The notes: generated from the sequence alone by a model not told the origin. DNA of 35,033 nt from Gilliamella sp. Choc5-1 (GCF_001690595.1 NZ_LZHH01000008.1:1-35033), one strand, 5' to 3'; positions 1-9,256 are shown, counted from the first letter of the stretch. Numbers and translations: made by a program.

Positions 1-595
1 ATTGCTGGTATCAAAATACACCGTTAAACGTTATCAATCTCACAATACGGAAGTGAATGAAACCGCCACAGAAAATCACCTGCAACGACAATTTGATGTA
101 GGTGATAAAAAACAAATTGTTGTTGCAGATTTAACCTATATTCAAGTTAAGCAACGTTGGAACTATTTATGTGTTTTAGTGAACTTATCCGATAGGCAGA
201 TTGTCGGTTACCATGTTGGCCAACATAAAACAGCAGAGCTTGTTATGTCGGCATTAAGCCAAATTAAACTGCCATTATCGAAATTAGATTTATTTCATTC
301 AGACCGCGGTAAAGAGTTTGATAATCGGTTATTAGAGGCGTGTTTTAAGACATTTAATATCACGCATTCATTAAGCAAGAAAGGATGTCCATATGACAAT
401 GCGGTAGCGGAAGCGACATTTAAAACAATTAAAACGGAATTTGTAAAAGGCCAACGTTTCAACTCAACAGCTGAGTTACAACGCGCTTTTTCGGCTTATG
501 CTTATTGGTATAATCATAAACGATTACATTCTTCGTTAGGCTACTTGCCTCCCGTTGAATTTAAAAAACACTTACCCCTTAATTTTTTTGTTTGA
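1..595 (+). mobile_element. IS3-family element, 3' part (cut by window edge)
   Basis: This is the right-hand part of an insertion sequence whose left part lies outside the window. Bases 1-346 repeat at 34688-35033 with five differences (positions 127, 220, 336, 339 and 340), so two copies of the same IS are present in the same orientation. A 12-base terminal repeat, CTTACCCCTTAA at 571-582, is the reverse complement of TTAAGGGGTAAG at 34103-34114, which marks the two ends of the element approximately. The exact right tip is not certain: it lies between 582 and about 600, where sequence of the neighbouring IS5-type remnant begins. Confidence 0.88.
2..595 (+). CDS. IS3-family transposase OrfB, C-terminal part
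   Basis: This is the catalytic (rve/integrase-fold) half of an IS3-family DDE transposase, cut on its 5' side by the window edge. Counting from the first complete codon, the catalytic acids are visible: D43 in VADLTYI, D101 in HSDRGKEF and E137 in DNAVAEATFK, giving the D-35-E spacing of the family. The C-terminal YNHKRLHSSLGYLPPVEF stretch is also typical. The complete OrfB begins upstream and is probably made as an OrfAB fusion by -1 frameshifting, as the second copy at 34147-35033 suggests. The reading frame runs through the terminal repeat (571-582) and stops at 593-595, so the last residues and stop may depend on the tip of the element or on flanking DNA. No disruption is seen in the part that is present. 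Confidence 0.9.
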   Translation: MLVSKYTVKRYQSHNTEVNETATENHLQRQFDVGDKKQIVVADLTYIQVKQRWNYLCVLVNLSDRQIVGYHVGQHKTAELVMSALSQIKLPLSKLDLFHSDRGKEFDNRLLEACFKTFNITHSLSKKGCPYDNAVAEATFKTIKTEFVKGQRFNSTAELQRAFSAYAYWYNHKRLHSSLGYLPPVEFKKHLPLNFFV

Positions 596-1242
596 AAATG
601 TGTTGCCATTCCATGACGATAGCGATAAAGGCACCTATCCATACTGCTTTTATCTATATCCTTACCATAATTACATTTAGCAATCACCGTTCGTCCGCCT
701 TTTTGACGAACAAAGCACCGAAAAGGCTCGCTGTCATAACCTTTATCGGCTATCACTGTATTCACTTCATCGAGCCTTTCAACTAGGTTTTCTGCATAAG
801 TGATATCATGTCGTTGTCCTTCAGAAAGCTCAAAACAAATAGGCAAACCACCACTATCAACCGCAAGATGAATTTTAGTTGAATGACTACCACAGCTCTG
901 ACCTATTTGCTCGGAATGCTCCGTTGTAGCGCCTATACTATGTTGATGAGCCCTGATAATCGAGCCATCTAGGAACACCCATTCAAAATCCGCTAGTTGT
1001 GATAAATGTTTGAAAATATCAACTAATATTCCTTTTTTAGACTACAAATTAAATCGTCTATAGACAGTGCTCCATTCACCAAACTCTTCTGGCAAATCTC
1101 GCCAAGGAATACCAGTTCTCATTCGGAAAAGGATCCCTTCAAACGTCATCCGATGCTCGGATTTATTATAAACTCGACCGGTATTTTTCATTATTTGTAG
1201 TAGCTTTTCCCACCGTTTATCTGTTAGCATTGTTCTTGGCAT
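596..1242 (-). pseudogene. IS5-family transposase, amber-interrupted and truncated
   Basis: Two segments in one reading frame give a single transposase: the N-terminal part MPRTMLTDKRWEKL to YRRFNL (1242-1045), then TAG at 1044-1042, then SKKGILVDIFKHLSQ through VFLDGSIIRAHQHS to YRYRH. Relatives normally have Trp here (FNxWSKKG), so TGG to TAG is the simplest explanation. Two catalytic Asp contexts are visible, VFLDGS and VIADKGYDS. The usual RHLVENxF segment with the catalytic Glu is missing: after YRYRH the frame goes into GMATHF and then into IS3 sequence. GMATHF could be the family's later G-I-A-T-R-Y segment brought next to YRYRH by a small deletion; this is an inference. An A-AAA-AAG run lies just after the stop (about 1038-1032), but both segments share one frame, so frameshifting would not repair it. 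The protein should be inactive. Confidence 0.82.
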
Positions 1243-1290
1243 GATGAATCGAGTTATGGTTGTTTTTTGCAGAATTATTATAACTCACAT
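596..1290 (-). mobile_element. IS5-family element remnant, IS427-like
   Basis: This is a degenerate insertion sequence of the IS5 family lying head-on against the 3' end of the IS3 copy. It contains one transposase frame on the minus strand (up to 1242), interrupted by an amber codon and truncated before its C-terminal catalytic region. The outer end is probably near 1251-1286, where GAGTTAT (1251-1257) and ATAACTC (1280-1286) form a short inverted pair. The other terminus is not recognisable; it was lost by deletion or lies beyond the IS3 insertion, outside the window. Confidence 0.7.
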
Positions 1291-1350
1291 CATGCCGTCT
1301 AAAAAATAATCACGAAAGATCAACACGCCCTAATATATAAAAATATTAAC

Positions 1351-1380
1351 AAAAAAGCAGGACTAATAGCCTGCTTTTTT
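1351..1380 (-). terminator. Rho-independent terminator downstream of gor
   Basis: AAAAAAGCAGG pairs with CCTGCTTTTTT around a short loop, giving an 11-bp stem flanked by A and T runs on both sides. It lies 20 bases past the end of gor on the minus strand. The symmetrical A/T tracts would let it act in both directions, shielding gor from the IS remnant and the reverse. Confidence 0.85.
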
Positions 1381-1400
1381 ATTACTATTATCGGTCGTTT

Positions 1401-2756
1401 TTAACGCATGGTAACAAACTCTTCGGCAGCAGTTGGGTGAATAGCCACCGTATTATCAAAGTCTTTTTTAGTTGCTCCCATTTTAAGCGCTACTGCAAAG
1501 CCTTGTAACATTTCGTCCATTCCGTAACCAATGCCATGAATACCAACAATTTTTTCATCTCTCCCCACGCATACTAATTTCATTCGACAAGGTTGTCGAT
1601 GCTGTGTTACTGCGGTGTACATTGCTGTAAATGTTGATTTATACACTTTTACGTTTTCTTCACCATACTGCTGTATTGCTTCTGGTTCAGTCAATCCTAC
1701 TGTACCAATTGCAGGATGAGTAAATACGACGGTCGGAATATTACTGTAATCTAAATGTTCATCAGGTTTATTGTTAAATAACCTTTCTGATAAGCGGCGC
1801 CCTGCGGCAACTGCAACAGGTGTTAACGCTATAGCGCCTGTAATATCATCACCGACAGAATAGATGCCTGGGACATTGGTATTTTGGTATTTGTCGACGA
1901 TAACAAAACCTTTATTATCAACCGCAATTCCTGCCGCCTGTAAATTCATGTCATTTGTTGCTGGATCACGTCCAATCGCCCAAATTAAACAATCAACTGT
2001 GTAACTTTCGCCATTTTCGAGGTTTAATGTTAGTGAATTATCACTATTTTTAATTACCGATTTTGGAACCGCAAAAGTATGTAATTGTTGTCCTTCAGTA
2101 GCAATAACTTCCATTAAGGTTTCAACAATAAGCGGATCAAAAGATCGTAGTGGTGTAGCATTGCGAACAAATTGATGTGTTTGTGCGCCCAAAGCGTGTA
2201 ATACACTTGCTATTTCGCAAGCAATATAACCTGCGCCAACAACTGCCACACGTTTTGGCAAGGCTTTTAGAGCAAAAAAGCCATCTGAAGTAATGCCATA
2301 TTGCGCACCTGGAATATTGGGAATGCTTGGTTTTCCGCCAACAGCAATTAGAATATGATCAGCACTATAGTGTTCGCCATTTACCTCAACGGTGTGAGAG
2401 TCAACAAATTTTGCATAGCCATGAATGACGTCAACTTTGTTATTAGTAAGTACCCGATCATAAGACTGATGAATGCGATCAATATAAGCAGTTCGGCTAG
2501 CAATTAATTTATCCCAATTGAATTGATTAATAGTGGTATCAAAACCGTAATCAGGACCATAATGTTTAATAGCTTCTGCAATTTGAGCACCATACCACAT
2601 TACTTTTTTGGGTACACAACCAACATTAACACAGGTTCCACCTAATAATTTGGCTTCAATAATGGCACATTTTTTTCCATAGGACGCAGCTCGATTAATT
2701 GATGCTATCCCTCCACTACCACCACCAATGGCAATGTAATCATAATGTTTGGTCAT
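1401..2756 (-). CDS. gor: Glutathione-disulfide reductase
   Basis: This is a cytosolic FAD flavoenzyme that reduces glutathione disulfide with NADPH, keeping the thiol pool reduced. It has 451 residues, matching the family (E. coli about 450). Visible are the N-terminal FAD Rossmann motif GGGSGGIAS (residues 11-19), the redox-active disulfide C42/C47 in [13 protein letters not shown], the central NAD(P) fold [14 protein letters not shown], the FAD motif YSVGDD, and the C-terminal HPTAAEEF with the catalytic His (about 440) that partners across the dimer. The start ATG follows a TAAGGAT-type ribosome site. It is the last gene of the long minus-strand run, 228 bases after hldE, so it probably has its own promoter. 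It is followed by a strong terminator. Mycothione or trypanothione reductase is unlikely given the length and motif set. Confidence 0.96.
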   Translation of the reverse strand: MTKHYDYIAIGGGSGGIASINRAASYGKKCAIIEAKLLGGTCVNVGCVPKKVMWYGAQIAEAIKHYGPDYGFDTTINQFNWDKLIASRTAYIDRIHQSYDRVLTNNKVDVIHGYAKFVDSHTVEVNGEHYSADHILIAVGGKPSIPNIPGAQYGITSDGFFALKALPKRVAVVGAGYIACEIASVLHALGAQTHQFVRNATPLRSFDPLIVETLMEVIATEGQQLHTFAVPKSVIKNSDNSLTLNLENGESYTVDCLIWAIGRDPATNDMNLQAAGIAVDNKGFVIVDKYQNTNVPGIYSVGDDITGAIALTPVAVAAGRRLSERLFNNKPDEHLDYSNIPTVVFTHPAIGTVGLTEPEAIQQYGEENVKVYKSTFTAMYTAVTQHRQPCRMKLVCVGRDEKIVGIHGIGYGMDEMLQGFAVALKMGATKKDFDNTVAIHPTAAEEFVTMR

Positions 2757-2945
2757 AAAATATCCTTAATACTCTTTTTCGTTATTTGCTTATTAGCTTT
2801 GCATAAAGATCACAATAAAAAAAGTATTAATTTTGAAATTTAACAATAGTTATTACCGATTAATTAAAGTTGTATTAATTTTTTTTGCCGATTTTTATCT
2901 TAAACAAGAATTAACTAAGGTTATTAAGAGCTGAAAAGCCGATCA

Positions 2946-2965
2946 GCTACTTATTTCCAAGTAGC
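2946..2965 (-). terminator. Possible weak terminator after hldE
   Basis: GCTACTT and AAGTAGC form a 7-bp stem with a 6-base loop 20 bases after the hldE stop. On the minus strand the stem is followed by TGATCGGCTTTT rather than a clean T run, so termination efficiency is doubtful. It could equally be a processing or stability hairpin. Confidence 0.35.
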
Positions 2966-2984
2966 CAATTTTATTTGTGATTAT

Positions 2985-4415
2985 TTAGCTTAGCGTTCTT
3001 TTTATTGCGTTAATAATGTTGGTTGTTGAACATCCATCTTCAAAATTGAGCACTTTAACAGTTCCACCAGCAGCAATAACTTCTTTACCGCCTGCTATAT
3101 TTTCAGGTTTATAATCGCCACCTTTGACTAATACATCGGGTAAAATAGTGGCTATTAATCGTTGTGGTGTTTCTTCCTCAAATGGTACGACCCAATCAAC
3201 TGAATCAAGTGCACCTAATACAATCATTCGTTGCATAAGTGGGTTTATTGGTCTTGATTCACCTTTTAACTGCTTAACCGAGGCATCGCTGTTCACTGCA
3301 ACTATTAGACGATCACCAAGTTTACGCGCATTAGCAAGGTAAGAAACATGTCCTGCGTGTAAAATATCAAAGCAACCATTGGTCATGACAATTTTTTCAC
3401 CACGCATCCGTGCTTTTTGAACTTCTTCTTTGAGTTCTTCTTCTGTCATTACACCAAATCCGTCATCGGCACGTGCTCGAATGGCATTACTTAACTCTAC
3501 TTGTGATACTGTTGAAGTGCCAAGTTTACCAACAACAACACCCGCTGCCGCATTGGCTAAGAAACAGCTTTCCTCTAAAGATTGCCCTGCGGCTAAAGCT
3601 GCAGCTAATGTGGCAATTACAGTATCGCCAGCACCTGTGACATCAAATACTTCTTTAGCTTGAGTCGGTAGATGATAAGTTGGTTTATCTAATTGAAGCA
3701 ATGTCATGCCTTTTTCGCTTCGTGTAACCAATAGCGCTTTTAGTTGGTACTGTTTAATCAGTTGGTGGCCTTTTTCTATGATTTCATCTTCACTTTGACA
3801 ATGACCAACTACCGCCTCAAACTCTGACATATTAGGGGTTAAGATTGTTGCACCGCGGTAACGTTCAAAATCAGTCCCTTTAGGATCAACTAAAATTGGT
3901 ACATTTGCTTGATTAGCAAGCTTAATTATTGCTTGAACTGCTGATAATGCTCCTTTAGCATAGTCCGACAAAACCAATACTTTATGCGTCGCCAATGCTG
4001 TTTGAATACGCTCAAGAATAGGAGTTGCATCAATATTGCCAAATCCTTCTTCAAAATCAATACGGATCAATTGTTGATTGCGTGATAGGACTCGTAGTTT
4101 AGTTATGGTTGGGTGTGTTGAAACAGAGACAAAATCACATTGAACTTTGTGTTTACTTAGCTGTTCATCAAGAATTTTGGCTGGTTCATCAATACCTGTC
4201 AATCCGATTAGTCTCGCGTTACCACAAAGCGATGTAATATTCATAGCAACATTAGCCGCACCACCTGGTCGCTCTTCTAAAGAGTCAATTTTAACTACAG
4301 GTACTGGCGCTTCGGGGGATATCCGATTAGTTCCTCCATACCAATAGCGATCTAACATAATATCGCCTACAACTAATACATTGGCACAATTAAAATCAGG
4401 TAATGAGGTCTTCAT
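2985..4415 (-). CDS. hldE: Bifunctional heptose-7-P kinase / heptose-1-P adenylyltransferase HldE
   Basis: This cytosolic enzyme makes ADP-heptose for the LPS inner core: the N-terminal ribokinase-type domain phosphorylates D-glycero-beta-D-manno-heptose 7-phosphate at C1, and the C-terminal nucleotidyltransferase adds AMP. It has 476 residues, the usual fused length. The kinase domain spans about 1-320, with RPGGAANVA (49-57) and the PfkB signature GAGD with catalytic D264. The adenylyltransferase spans about 340-476, with [12 protein letters not shown] (345-356) carrying the HxGH motif at 353-356 and a later KGGDY. gmhA, which acts earlier in the same pathway, is in this window on the other strand (11752). 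It lies 46 bases after tatC and may be co-transcribed with it; E. coli has tatD after tatC instead. Both active sites look intact. Confidence 0.97.
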   Translation of the reverse strand: MKTSLPDFNCANVLVVGDIMLDRYWYGGTNRISPEAPVPVVKIDSLEERPGGAANVAMNITSLCGNARLIGLTGIDEPAKILDEQLSKHKVQCDFVSVSTHPTITKLRVLSRNQQLIRIDFEEGFGNIDATPILERIQTALATHKVLVLSDYAKGALSAVQAIIKLANQANVPILVDPKGTDFERYRGATILTPNMSEFEAVVGHCQSEDEIIEKGHQLIKQYQLKALLVTRSEKGMTLLQLDKPTYHLPTQAKEVFDVTGAGDTVIATLAAALAAGQSLEESCFLANAAAGVVVGKLGTSTVSQVELSNAIRARADDGFGVMTEEELKEEVQKARMRGEKIVMTNGCFDILHAGHVSYLANARKLGDRLIVAVNSDASVKQLKGESRPINPLMQRMIVLGALDSVDWVVPFEEETPQRLIATILPDVLVKGGDYKPENIAGGKEVIAAGGTVKVLNFEDGCSTTNIINAIKRTLS

Positions 4416-4461
4416 TATGACTTATTATCCTTAATTATTCAGTTAATTCATCTTTTATCTG

Positions 4462-5232
4462 TTAACTATCTTTATCAGATTCATAACTGTCGTTATCTTC
4501 TGTTTTGTCATTTTTTCGTGGTTGATAAAAACGGGCAAAAAAAGTGCCGATTTCAAATAGTAAACAGATAGGTACAGCTAATAATATTTGTGAAAATACA
4601 TCGGGAGGTGTAACAAACATTGCAACGGCAAACACTCCAACAATTATATAAGGGCGCTTTTTTCGTAGACTTTTAGGCGTAGTTATCCCTGTCCAACAAA
4701 GTAGTATAATGGCAACGGGCACTTCGAAAGCAAACCCAAAAACAATAAAGAGTGTCATTACAAAATCAAGGTATTTTGTAATATCTGTATTGATAGCTAC
4801 ATCAATAGGTGCAGTGTGAATAAAAAAGTAAAATGCTAGTGGAAACACCACAAAGTAAGCAAATGCAATACCAAGATAAAAGAGAATTGTGCTTGATACA
4901 ATTAACGGCATTACTAGACGTTTTTCATGTTGATATAGCGCTGGTGCGATAAATCCCCAAACTTGATACAGTATGTAAGGAATTGAGATAAATATTGCCA
5001 CCACAGCAGTTAGCTTAATTGGGGTAAAAAATGGCGCTGCAATATCTGTTGCTATCATGCTACTACCTTGAGGTAATTGGCTGATAAGTGGATTTGCCAC
5101 GATATGATAAATATCATTGGAAAAATAGAGTAAGCAAGCTAATACTAGCAAAATACAGATAATAGAGCGTAGAAGCCGTGTTCTAAGTTCAACAAGATGT
5201 CCAATTAATGGTTGTGTAGCGTCGTCGGTCAT
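4462..5232 (-). CDS. tatC: Sec-independent translocase subunit TatC
   Basis: TatC is the polytopic inner-membrane receptor of the twin-arginine pathway: with TatB it binds RR signal peptides of folded proteins and recruits TatA. The 256 residues match E. coli TatC (258). Visible are the cytosolic N-terminus with [16 protein letters not shown] (the conserved ELR motif), six hydrophobic stretches, the conserved FxxPxxLYQxWxF-like segment around [15 protein letters not shown], and the F-EVPV stretch in the fourth helix. The C-terminal tail is charged and acidic ([14 protein letters not shown]). The start codon overlaps the tatB stop by 4 bases (ATGA), which indicates translational coupling. Gene order tatA-tatB-tatC is kept, but no tatD follows. 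Confidence 0.96.
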   Translation of the reverse strand: MTDDATQPLIGHLVELRTRLLRSIICILLVLACLLYFSNDIYHIVANPLISQLPQGSSMIATDIAAPFFTPIKLTAVVAIFISIPYILYQVWGFIAPALYQHEKRLVMPLIVSSTILFYLGIAFAYFVVFPLAFYFFIHTAPIDVAINTDITKYLDFVMTLFIVFGFAFEVPVAIILLCWTGITTPKSLRKKRPYIIVGVFAVAMFVTPPDVFSQILLAVPICLLFEIGTFFARFYQPRKNDKTEDNDSYESDKDS

Positions 5233-5570
5233 GATTTATTTTTATCTGAGTGAGAGTGAGAATCGATCACCGTTGCAGAGTCGATCTCGTTTTGTAATGA
5301 TTCTGTTACGCGCTTTAAATCATCAATTGATTCTTGAATCTCTGGCGTAAGTGTTGTTAAACCACTTTGTTCAGCCTTTTTTAGACTGTCTTGTAACTCT
5401 TGTAGCTTAAGTTCTTTATTTAATTCTAACTGTACAGTAGCAGACATTCGGCGGAGTACTTTTATCCATCCTGCAACTGTTTTTATGGCAATAGGTAATC
5501 GTTCTGGTCCTAAAACCACCAGACCAATAATTAATACCAATAATAACTGACCAAAGCTGATGTCGAACAC
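5229..5570 (-). CDS. tatB: Sec-independent translocase subunit TatB
   Basis: TatB forms the substrate-receptor complex with TatC in the inner membrane. The 113-residue protein is short for the family (E. coli 171) but has all the diagnostic parts: an N-terminal membrane helix [20 protein letters not shown], the GPERLP hinge, an amphipathic helix ([16 protein letters not shown]), and a longer predicted helical region ending about residue 95. The missing part is the variable, poorly conserved tail, so the protein should work. It begins 3 bases after tatA and overlaps tatC by 4 bases. The GPERLP motif separates it from TatA, which has FGTKKL at that point. Confidence 0.95.
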   Translation of the reverse strand: MFDISFGQLLLVLIIGLVVLGPERLPIAIKTVAGWIKVLRRMSATVQLELNKELKLQELQDSLKKAEQSGLTTLTPEIQESIDDLKRVTESLQNEIDSATVIDSHSHSDKNKS

Positions 5571-5573
5571 GGG

Positions 5574-5810
5574 TTACTCTTTTTTGCTATTGTTAGTATC
5601 TGTATTGTTAGTTTCTGATGAGTCGATATTTTCGACTTTTTGTAAATTGTCGTGCTCTTTTTGGTCGTGGCCGTCATCATCATTCATCGCTTTTTTAAAG
5701 CCTTTAATTGATGCGCCAAGATCGGAGCCTAATGTTCGTAATTTTTTTGTTCCAAATAACAAAACAACAACAGCAACTAATATGAGGAGTTGAGGCAAGC
5801 TTGGCATCAT
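5574..5810 (-). CDS. tatA: Sec-independent translocase subunit TatA
   Basis: TatA oligomerises in the inner membrane to make the transient passage for folded Tat substrates. It has 78 residues (E. coli 89). One N-terminal helix (about residues 5-19) is followed by the FGTKKLR hinge and the amphipathic helix with [16 protein letters not shown], nearly identical to the enterobacterial protein; the tail is acidic and polar. A GGAGA ribosome site lies about 8 bases before the first ATG; a second ATG follows at once and could also start. It heads a tatABC cluster 83 bases after ubiB, so the cluster may have its own promoter or read on from ubiB. Confidence 0.95.
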   Translation of the reverse strand: MMPSLPQLLILVAVVVLLFGTKKLRTLGSDLGASIKGFKKAMNDDDGHDQKEHDNLQKVENIDSSETNNTDTNNSKKE

Positions 5811-5893
5811 GATAATTATCTCCAGTAAGGTTAATACCTAAATTATACACACAAACTACAATTTTCCCAAATAACTAGTTTTGTGCTCAATTC

Positions 5894-7435
5894 TTAATGC
5901 ACAATTAATATAATAATACATAATGCACAAAATAGTGCAATCACTGTATATAAATTTTGTTCACGCTTTTTTCTACGCTGAAGTTCTTGATTGATTTGTT
6001 GTAATTGAACATTCATTTGTTTGGAAATTCGTTCATAATCATTTAATTTTTCTGGTAACTGTGGCAACATGACCCGCCACTGAGGCAGCGATTCCCAAGC
6101 TTGTTGTAGTATCTTTTTAGCACTATATTTATCTCGATACCACTTTTCTAAAAATGGCTTTGCTGTTTGCCACAAATCAAGTTCTGGATAAAGCTGACGA
6201 CCAAGTCCTTCAATATAAAATAGTGTTTTTTCAAGTAAGGTTAGTTGGGGTTGGATATCCATATCAAATTGACGAGCGACTTGAAATAATTGTAGTAAAA
6301 TCTGTGAAAATGAGATTTCAGAAAGTGGTTTTGCAAAAGCTGGCTCACATACATTGCGCATTGCCATTTCAAGTGCAATAACATCCGTTGTTGCTGGTAC
6401 CCAGCCTGATGCAATATAGGTTTCGGCTATTTTTCGATAATCTCGATTGAAAAATGCTAAGAAATTTTCTGCAAGATAGCGTTGATCATCAGCACTTAAT
6501 ATACCAACAATGGCACAATCAATACCAATATAACGTGGATTTTGTGGTTCAGTAATATCAACAAAAATGTTACCTGGATGCATGTCAGCATGAAAAAAGT
6601 TATCGCGAAACACTTGGGTAAAGAAAGCTTGTACTCCTCGTTCTGCAAGTAATTTCATATCAACATTATTTTGCTTTAACTGATTGATATCTGCAATGGG
6701 AATCCCTTTGATACGCTCTTCAACTATCACATTTTTTCGGCATAAATCTTGGTAAACATAAGGGATATATAAAATGTCGCTATTGATAAAATTATCGCGT
6801 AATCTAGCCGTGTTGTAAGCTTCTTTTTGTAAATCTAACTCTTTTAATAGTGTCATTTCATAATCATGCACTATTTCAACCGCTCGTAATTTTTCGCCTG
6901 ATTCAATCCGCTTAGTTAATTGTTTAGCCACCCAATACATCAAACTAATATCGGCTTGGATAACGTGTAAAATGTTAGGACGCAATACTTTGATAACTAC
7001 TTCGGCTTGACTACGTTTTAATATCGCCTTATGAACTTGTGCTATTGATGCTGATGCTATTGGTTTTTCGTCAAAATCTGCAAAATAATAATCAATTGGC
7101 TGCTCTAAAGCTGACTCAATTATTTGTTTGGCAATTTTACCGTCAAAAGGGTTAACTTGGTCTTGTAATTTTGCCAAAGCATCGGCTATGTGTTTTGGTA
7201 AAATATCACGCCGAGTTGAGATCATTTGTCCAATTTTCACCCAAACTGGACCTAGTTCTTGTAATGCTAGTCGTAAACGTTCACCGATTTCTTGATGTTT
7301 TGCTTTAGCTCTAACCCAAAACATACAAAATGATAAAGTGCGCAACCATTTTGATGAACGATGTTTTGGTAACAATTCATTTAATTGATAAGCTCGGAAT
7401 ACAGTTAATATTTTAAACAGTCTAAAAAATGTCAT
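5894..7435 (-). CDS. ubiB: Ubiquinone biosynthesis ATPase/kinase-like UbiB
   Basis: UbiB is an atypical membrane-bound kinase-like ATPase (ABC1/ADCK family) needed for aerobic ubiquinone synthesis, probably helping to extract or hand over lipid intermediates. It has 513 residues, somewhat shorter than E. coli UbiB (546). Visible are the KxGQ motif KIGQ (67-70), the Ala-rich nucleotide loop IASASIAQVH (126-135), HADMHPGN (282-289) and the DFG-equivalent D306 in GIDCAIVG. The C-terminus ends in one clear hydrophobic helix (about 493-513); E. coli has two, which may explain the shorter length. It lies 14 bases after ubiE. In E. coli ubiJ sits between these two genes; here there is no room for it. 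Confidence 0.95.
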   Translation of the reverse strand: MTFFRLFKILTVFRAYQLNELLPKHRSSKWLRTLSFCMFWVRAKAKHQEIGERLRLALQELGPVWVKIGQMISTRRDILPKHIADALAKLQDQVNPFDGKIAKQIIESALEQPIDYYFADFDEKPIASASIAQVHKAILKRSQAEVVIKVLRPNILHVIQADISLMYWVAKQLTKRIESGEKLRAVEIVHDYEMTLLKELDLQKEAYNTARLRDNFINSDILYIPYVYQDLCRKNVIVEERIKGIPIADINQLKQNNVDMKLLAERGVQAFFTQVFRDNFFHADMHPGNIFVDITEPQNPRYIGIDCAIVGILSADDQRYLAENFLAFFNRDYRKIAETYIASGWVPATTDVIALEMAMRNVCEPAFAKPLSEISFSQILLQLFQVARQFDMDIQPQLTLLEKTLFYIEGLGRQLYPELDLWQTAKPFLEKWYRDKYSAKKILQQAWESLPQWRVMLPQLPEKLNDYERISKQMNVQLQQINQELQRRKKREQNLYTVIALFCALCIIILIVH

Positions 7436-7449
7436 TATTATTCATCGCA

Positions 7450-8226
7450 TCAAAATTTAAAGCCAGTATGTAACGCAACTATACCACCAGTCATATTGTG
7501 ATATTTCACATCGACAAATCCTGCATCTTCCATCATTTTTTTCAGTGTATTTTGATCAGGATGCATACGAATGGATTCAGCTAAATAACGATAACTTTCA
7601 GAATCATTTGCCACTATTTTCCCCATCAATGGTAACATGGTAAATGAGTATAGATCATACGCTTTATTCAGGATTTGATATTGCGGTTTAGAGAATTCAA
7701 GAATTAATAAACGCCCGCCAGGTTTTAATACTCGCCACATGGATCGTAATGCTTTTTCTTTATCGGTCACATTGCGTAAACCAAATGAGATAGTAATACA
7801 ATCAAAATAGTTATCTGCAAAAGGAAGTTCTTCAGCATTTGCTTGTACATATTCAATATTTTTAATTAAGCCTTTGTCGCGTAGTTTGTCTCGCCCAACT
7901 TTTAACATTGATTCGTTAATATCGGCTAACACAACTAATCCATCATCGCCAACAAGTTGTGAAAATTTTGCTGTTAAATCACCAGTGCCGCCTGCCAGGT
8001 CTAAAACTTTTTGACCTTTACGCACACTGCTATATTCAATGGTGATTTTTTTCCAAATACGATGTATGCCAAATGACATGAGATCATTCATAACATCATA
8101 TTTATCAGCAACTGAGTGAAATACTTCAGCAACACGTTTTACTTTTTCTTGTTTGGGTACTTGTGTGTAACCAAAATCAATTTTTCCTTGGTTTGTGTTA
8201 TCTGATTTATCAGAAGATTGAGACAT
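7450..8226 (-). CDS. ubiE: Ubiquinone/menaquinone methyltransferase UbiE
   Basis: UbiE uses S-adenosylmethionine to C-methylate the benzoquinol ring of ubiquinone precursors and demethylmenaquinol. The length is 258 residues (E. coli 251). The class I methyltransferase fold is clear: [18 protein letters not shown], motif [13 protein letters not shown] (74-85), the acidic residue at LADINESML, the FGLRNVTD segment typical of UbiE/COQ5, and LLILEFSKP. The C-terminal [15 protein letters not shown] is the conserved family ending. It is the first gene of the ubiE-ubiB pair, and 61 bases separate it from nadR upstream. Whether it makes ubiquinone, menaquinone or both depends on genes outside the window. 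Confidence 0.97.
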   Translation of the reverse strand: MSQSSDKSDNTNQGKIDFGYTQVPKQEKVKRVAEVFHSVADKYDVMNDLMSFGIHRIWKKITIEYSSVRKGQKVLDLAGGTGDLTAKFSQLVGDDGLVVLADINESMLKVGRDKLRDKGLIKNIEYVQANAEELPFADNYFDCITISFGLRNVTDKEKALRSMWRVLKPGGRLLILEFSKPQYQILNKAYDLYSFTMLPLMGKIVANDSESYRYLAESIRMHPDQNTLKKMMEDAGFVDVKYHNMTGGIVALHTGFKF

Positions 8227-8287
8227 AAAATTTACCTAGCACAAAGATTTAGATTATTTTAACACAAGCCAGAATAAATGTGATGAA

Positions 8288-9256
8288 CTAAATCAATAAT
8301 GCTTCAACCTTCTTTGAAACTGTTTCAAAATATTCCAGTTGGGAGCATTTTTGTTTTAAGTCTTTCTCGTGAATCACTAAATCAAAATGGTAACTGTTTT
8401 TAAGTGCATTTAAAACATCACTTTCTTTTTCAAAGATTTGATTGTAATACCGTGCTAATGTTTCAAAGTCAATTGAAGTAAAAACAAGTTTATTCGCAGT
8501 TTCAACGGCTTTTGCAAGTCGTTCAACATGTAGCATTGCAATTTTAATATAATCGGAATTATTCAAATAACGTTTGTTATGGTGAATTGAGATTTCTCGT
8601 TCAATATAATTAATATAGCCATTTGATACATATTGAGTATTATAGATATTAGCAAGTTGAATAGGTAGGTCATAAAATCTATTTTTCCCAATAATAGCCA
8701 CTTTTTTAACAAAAAAAGGCTTTGCTGCTCGTGCAATAAAAGACCAATTTTTATAAGGGTTTTCACGGATTTGTGTGGCACTGATATTCATAAAATGCCG
8801 ATCAGCATCAACAATAGAAACCGAACAACCAAAATAGTGTTCATGGTTTTTGGCATCTTGAGGTTCACTGGTAAAAATAACATCGGGAGTAATTTTATGT
8901 TCGGCAAGGAGTTGCTTAACACGACAACTCCAATCTTGCCAACCGTTAGGGTAAAAATCAATACCTGCTTCATCAAGAATATGAATATGAATATTGTGAC
9001 GATCTTTAAATGTCGTTTTTAACCATGAAAAACGATCACTTACTTGAGGTTGCTTGGGAAGTCGGCTTTTATTAAATAGCTGTTTATCACGTAATGCTTC
9101 ACAACCAAGAAAAATATGCAATTCATCAACTTCACTTACGGCTTTTTCAATTAAATAAACATGGCCACGATGTAAAGGATAAAATTTACCGAAAATTAAA
9201 CCAACTTTATATTTAGACGACATAACTGCTACCGACATATTTAAATACTTGTTCAC
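8288..9256 (-). CDS. nadR: NadR-like NMN adenylyltransferase with degenerate kinase domain
   Basis: NadR proteins convert NMN to NAD (adenylyltransferase domain) and phosphorylate nicotinamide riboside (kinase domain); the enterobacterial form also has an N-terminal HTH repressor. Here the HTH is absent (322 residues against about 410). The adenylyltransferase part looks intact: GKFYPLHRGH (23-32), YPNGWQDWS and ISATQIREN (158-166). The kinase part aligns from PFFVKKVAIIG (180-190), but the expected GGESSGKS P-loop is replaced by KNRFYDLP and the TD pair becomes SID, so kinase activity is doubtful. The rest of the domain (YNTQYV, YHFDLVI) is still recognisable, so the frame is real. The start is uncertain: GTG at 9256 has a weak AGAG upstream, and ATGs at 9238 and 9223 are alternatives. 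pncB at 20529 gives a separate NAD salvage route. Confidence 0.85.
   Translation of the reverse strand: MNKYLNMSVAVMSSKYKVGLIFGKFYPLHRGHVYLIEKAVSEVDELHIFLGCEALRDKQLFNKSRLPKQPQVSDRFSWLKTTFKDRHNIHIHILDEAGIDFYPNGWQDWSCRVKQLLAEHKITPDVIFTSEPQDAKNHEHYFGCSVSIVDADRHFMNISATQIRENPYKNWSFIARAAKPFFVKKVAIIGKNRFYDLPIQLANIYNTQYVSNGYINYIEREISIHHNKRYLNNSDYIKIAMLHVERLAKAVETANKLVFTSIDFETLARYYNQIFEKESDVLNALKNSYHFDLVIHEKDLKQKCSQLEYFETVSKKVEALLI

Noticed and set aside
1-346. Window as a closed circle with overlapping ends
   Set aside because: The end repeat is part of an IS and the two copies differ at five positions, so this is two IS copies rather than an exact terminal overlap.
592-786. Plus-strand frame of 64 codons next to the IS3 end
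   Set aside because: It is opposite the IS5-type transposase remnant, has no ribosome site and encodes no recognisable protein.
1030-1044. Programmed frameshift at A-AAA-AAG in the IS5-type transposase
   Set aside because: The segments before and after are in the same frame and the stop codon comes before the A run, so frameshifting would not join them; a Trp-to-amber change explains it.
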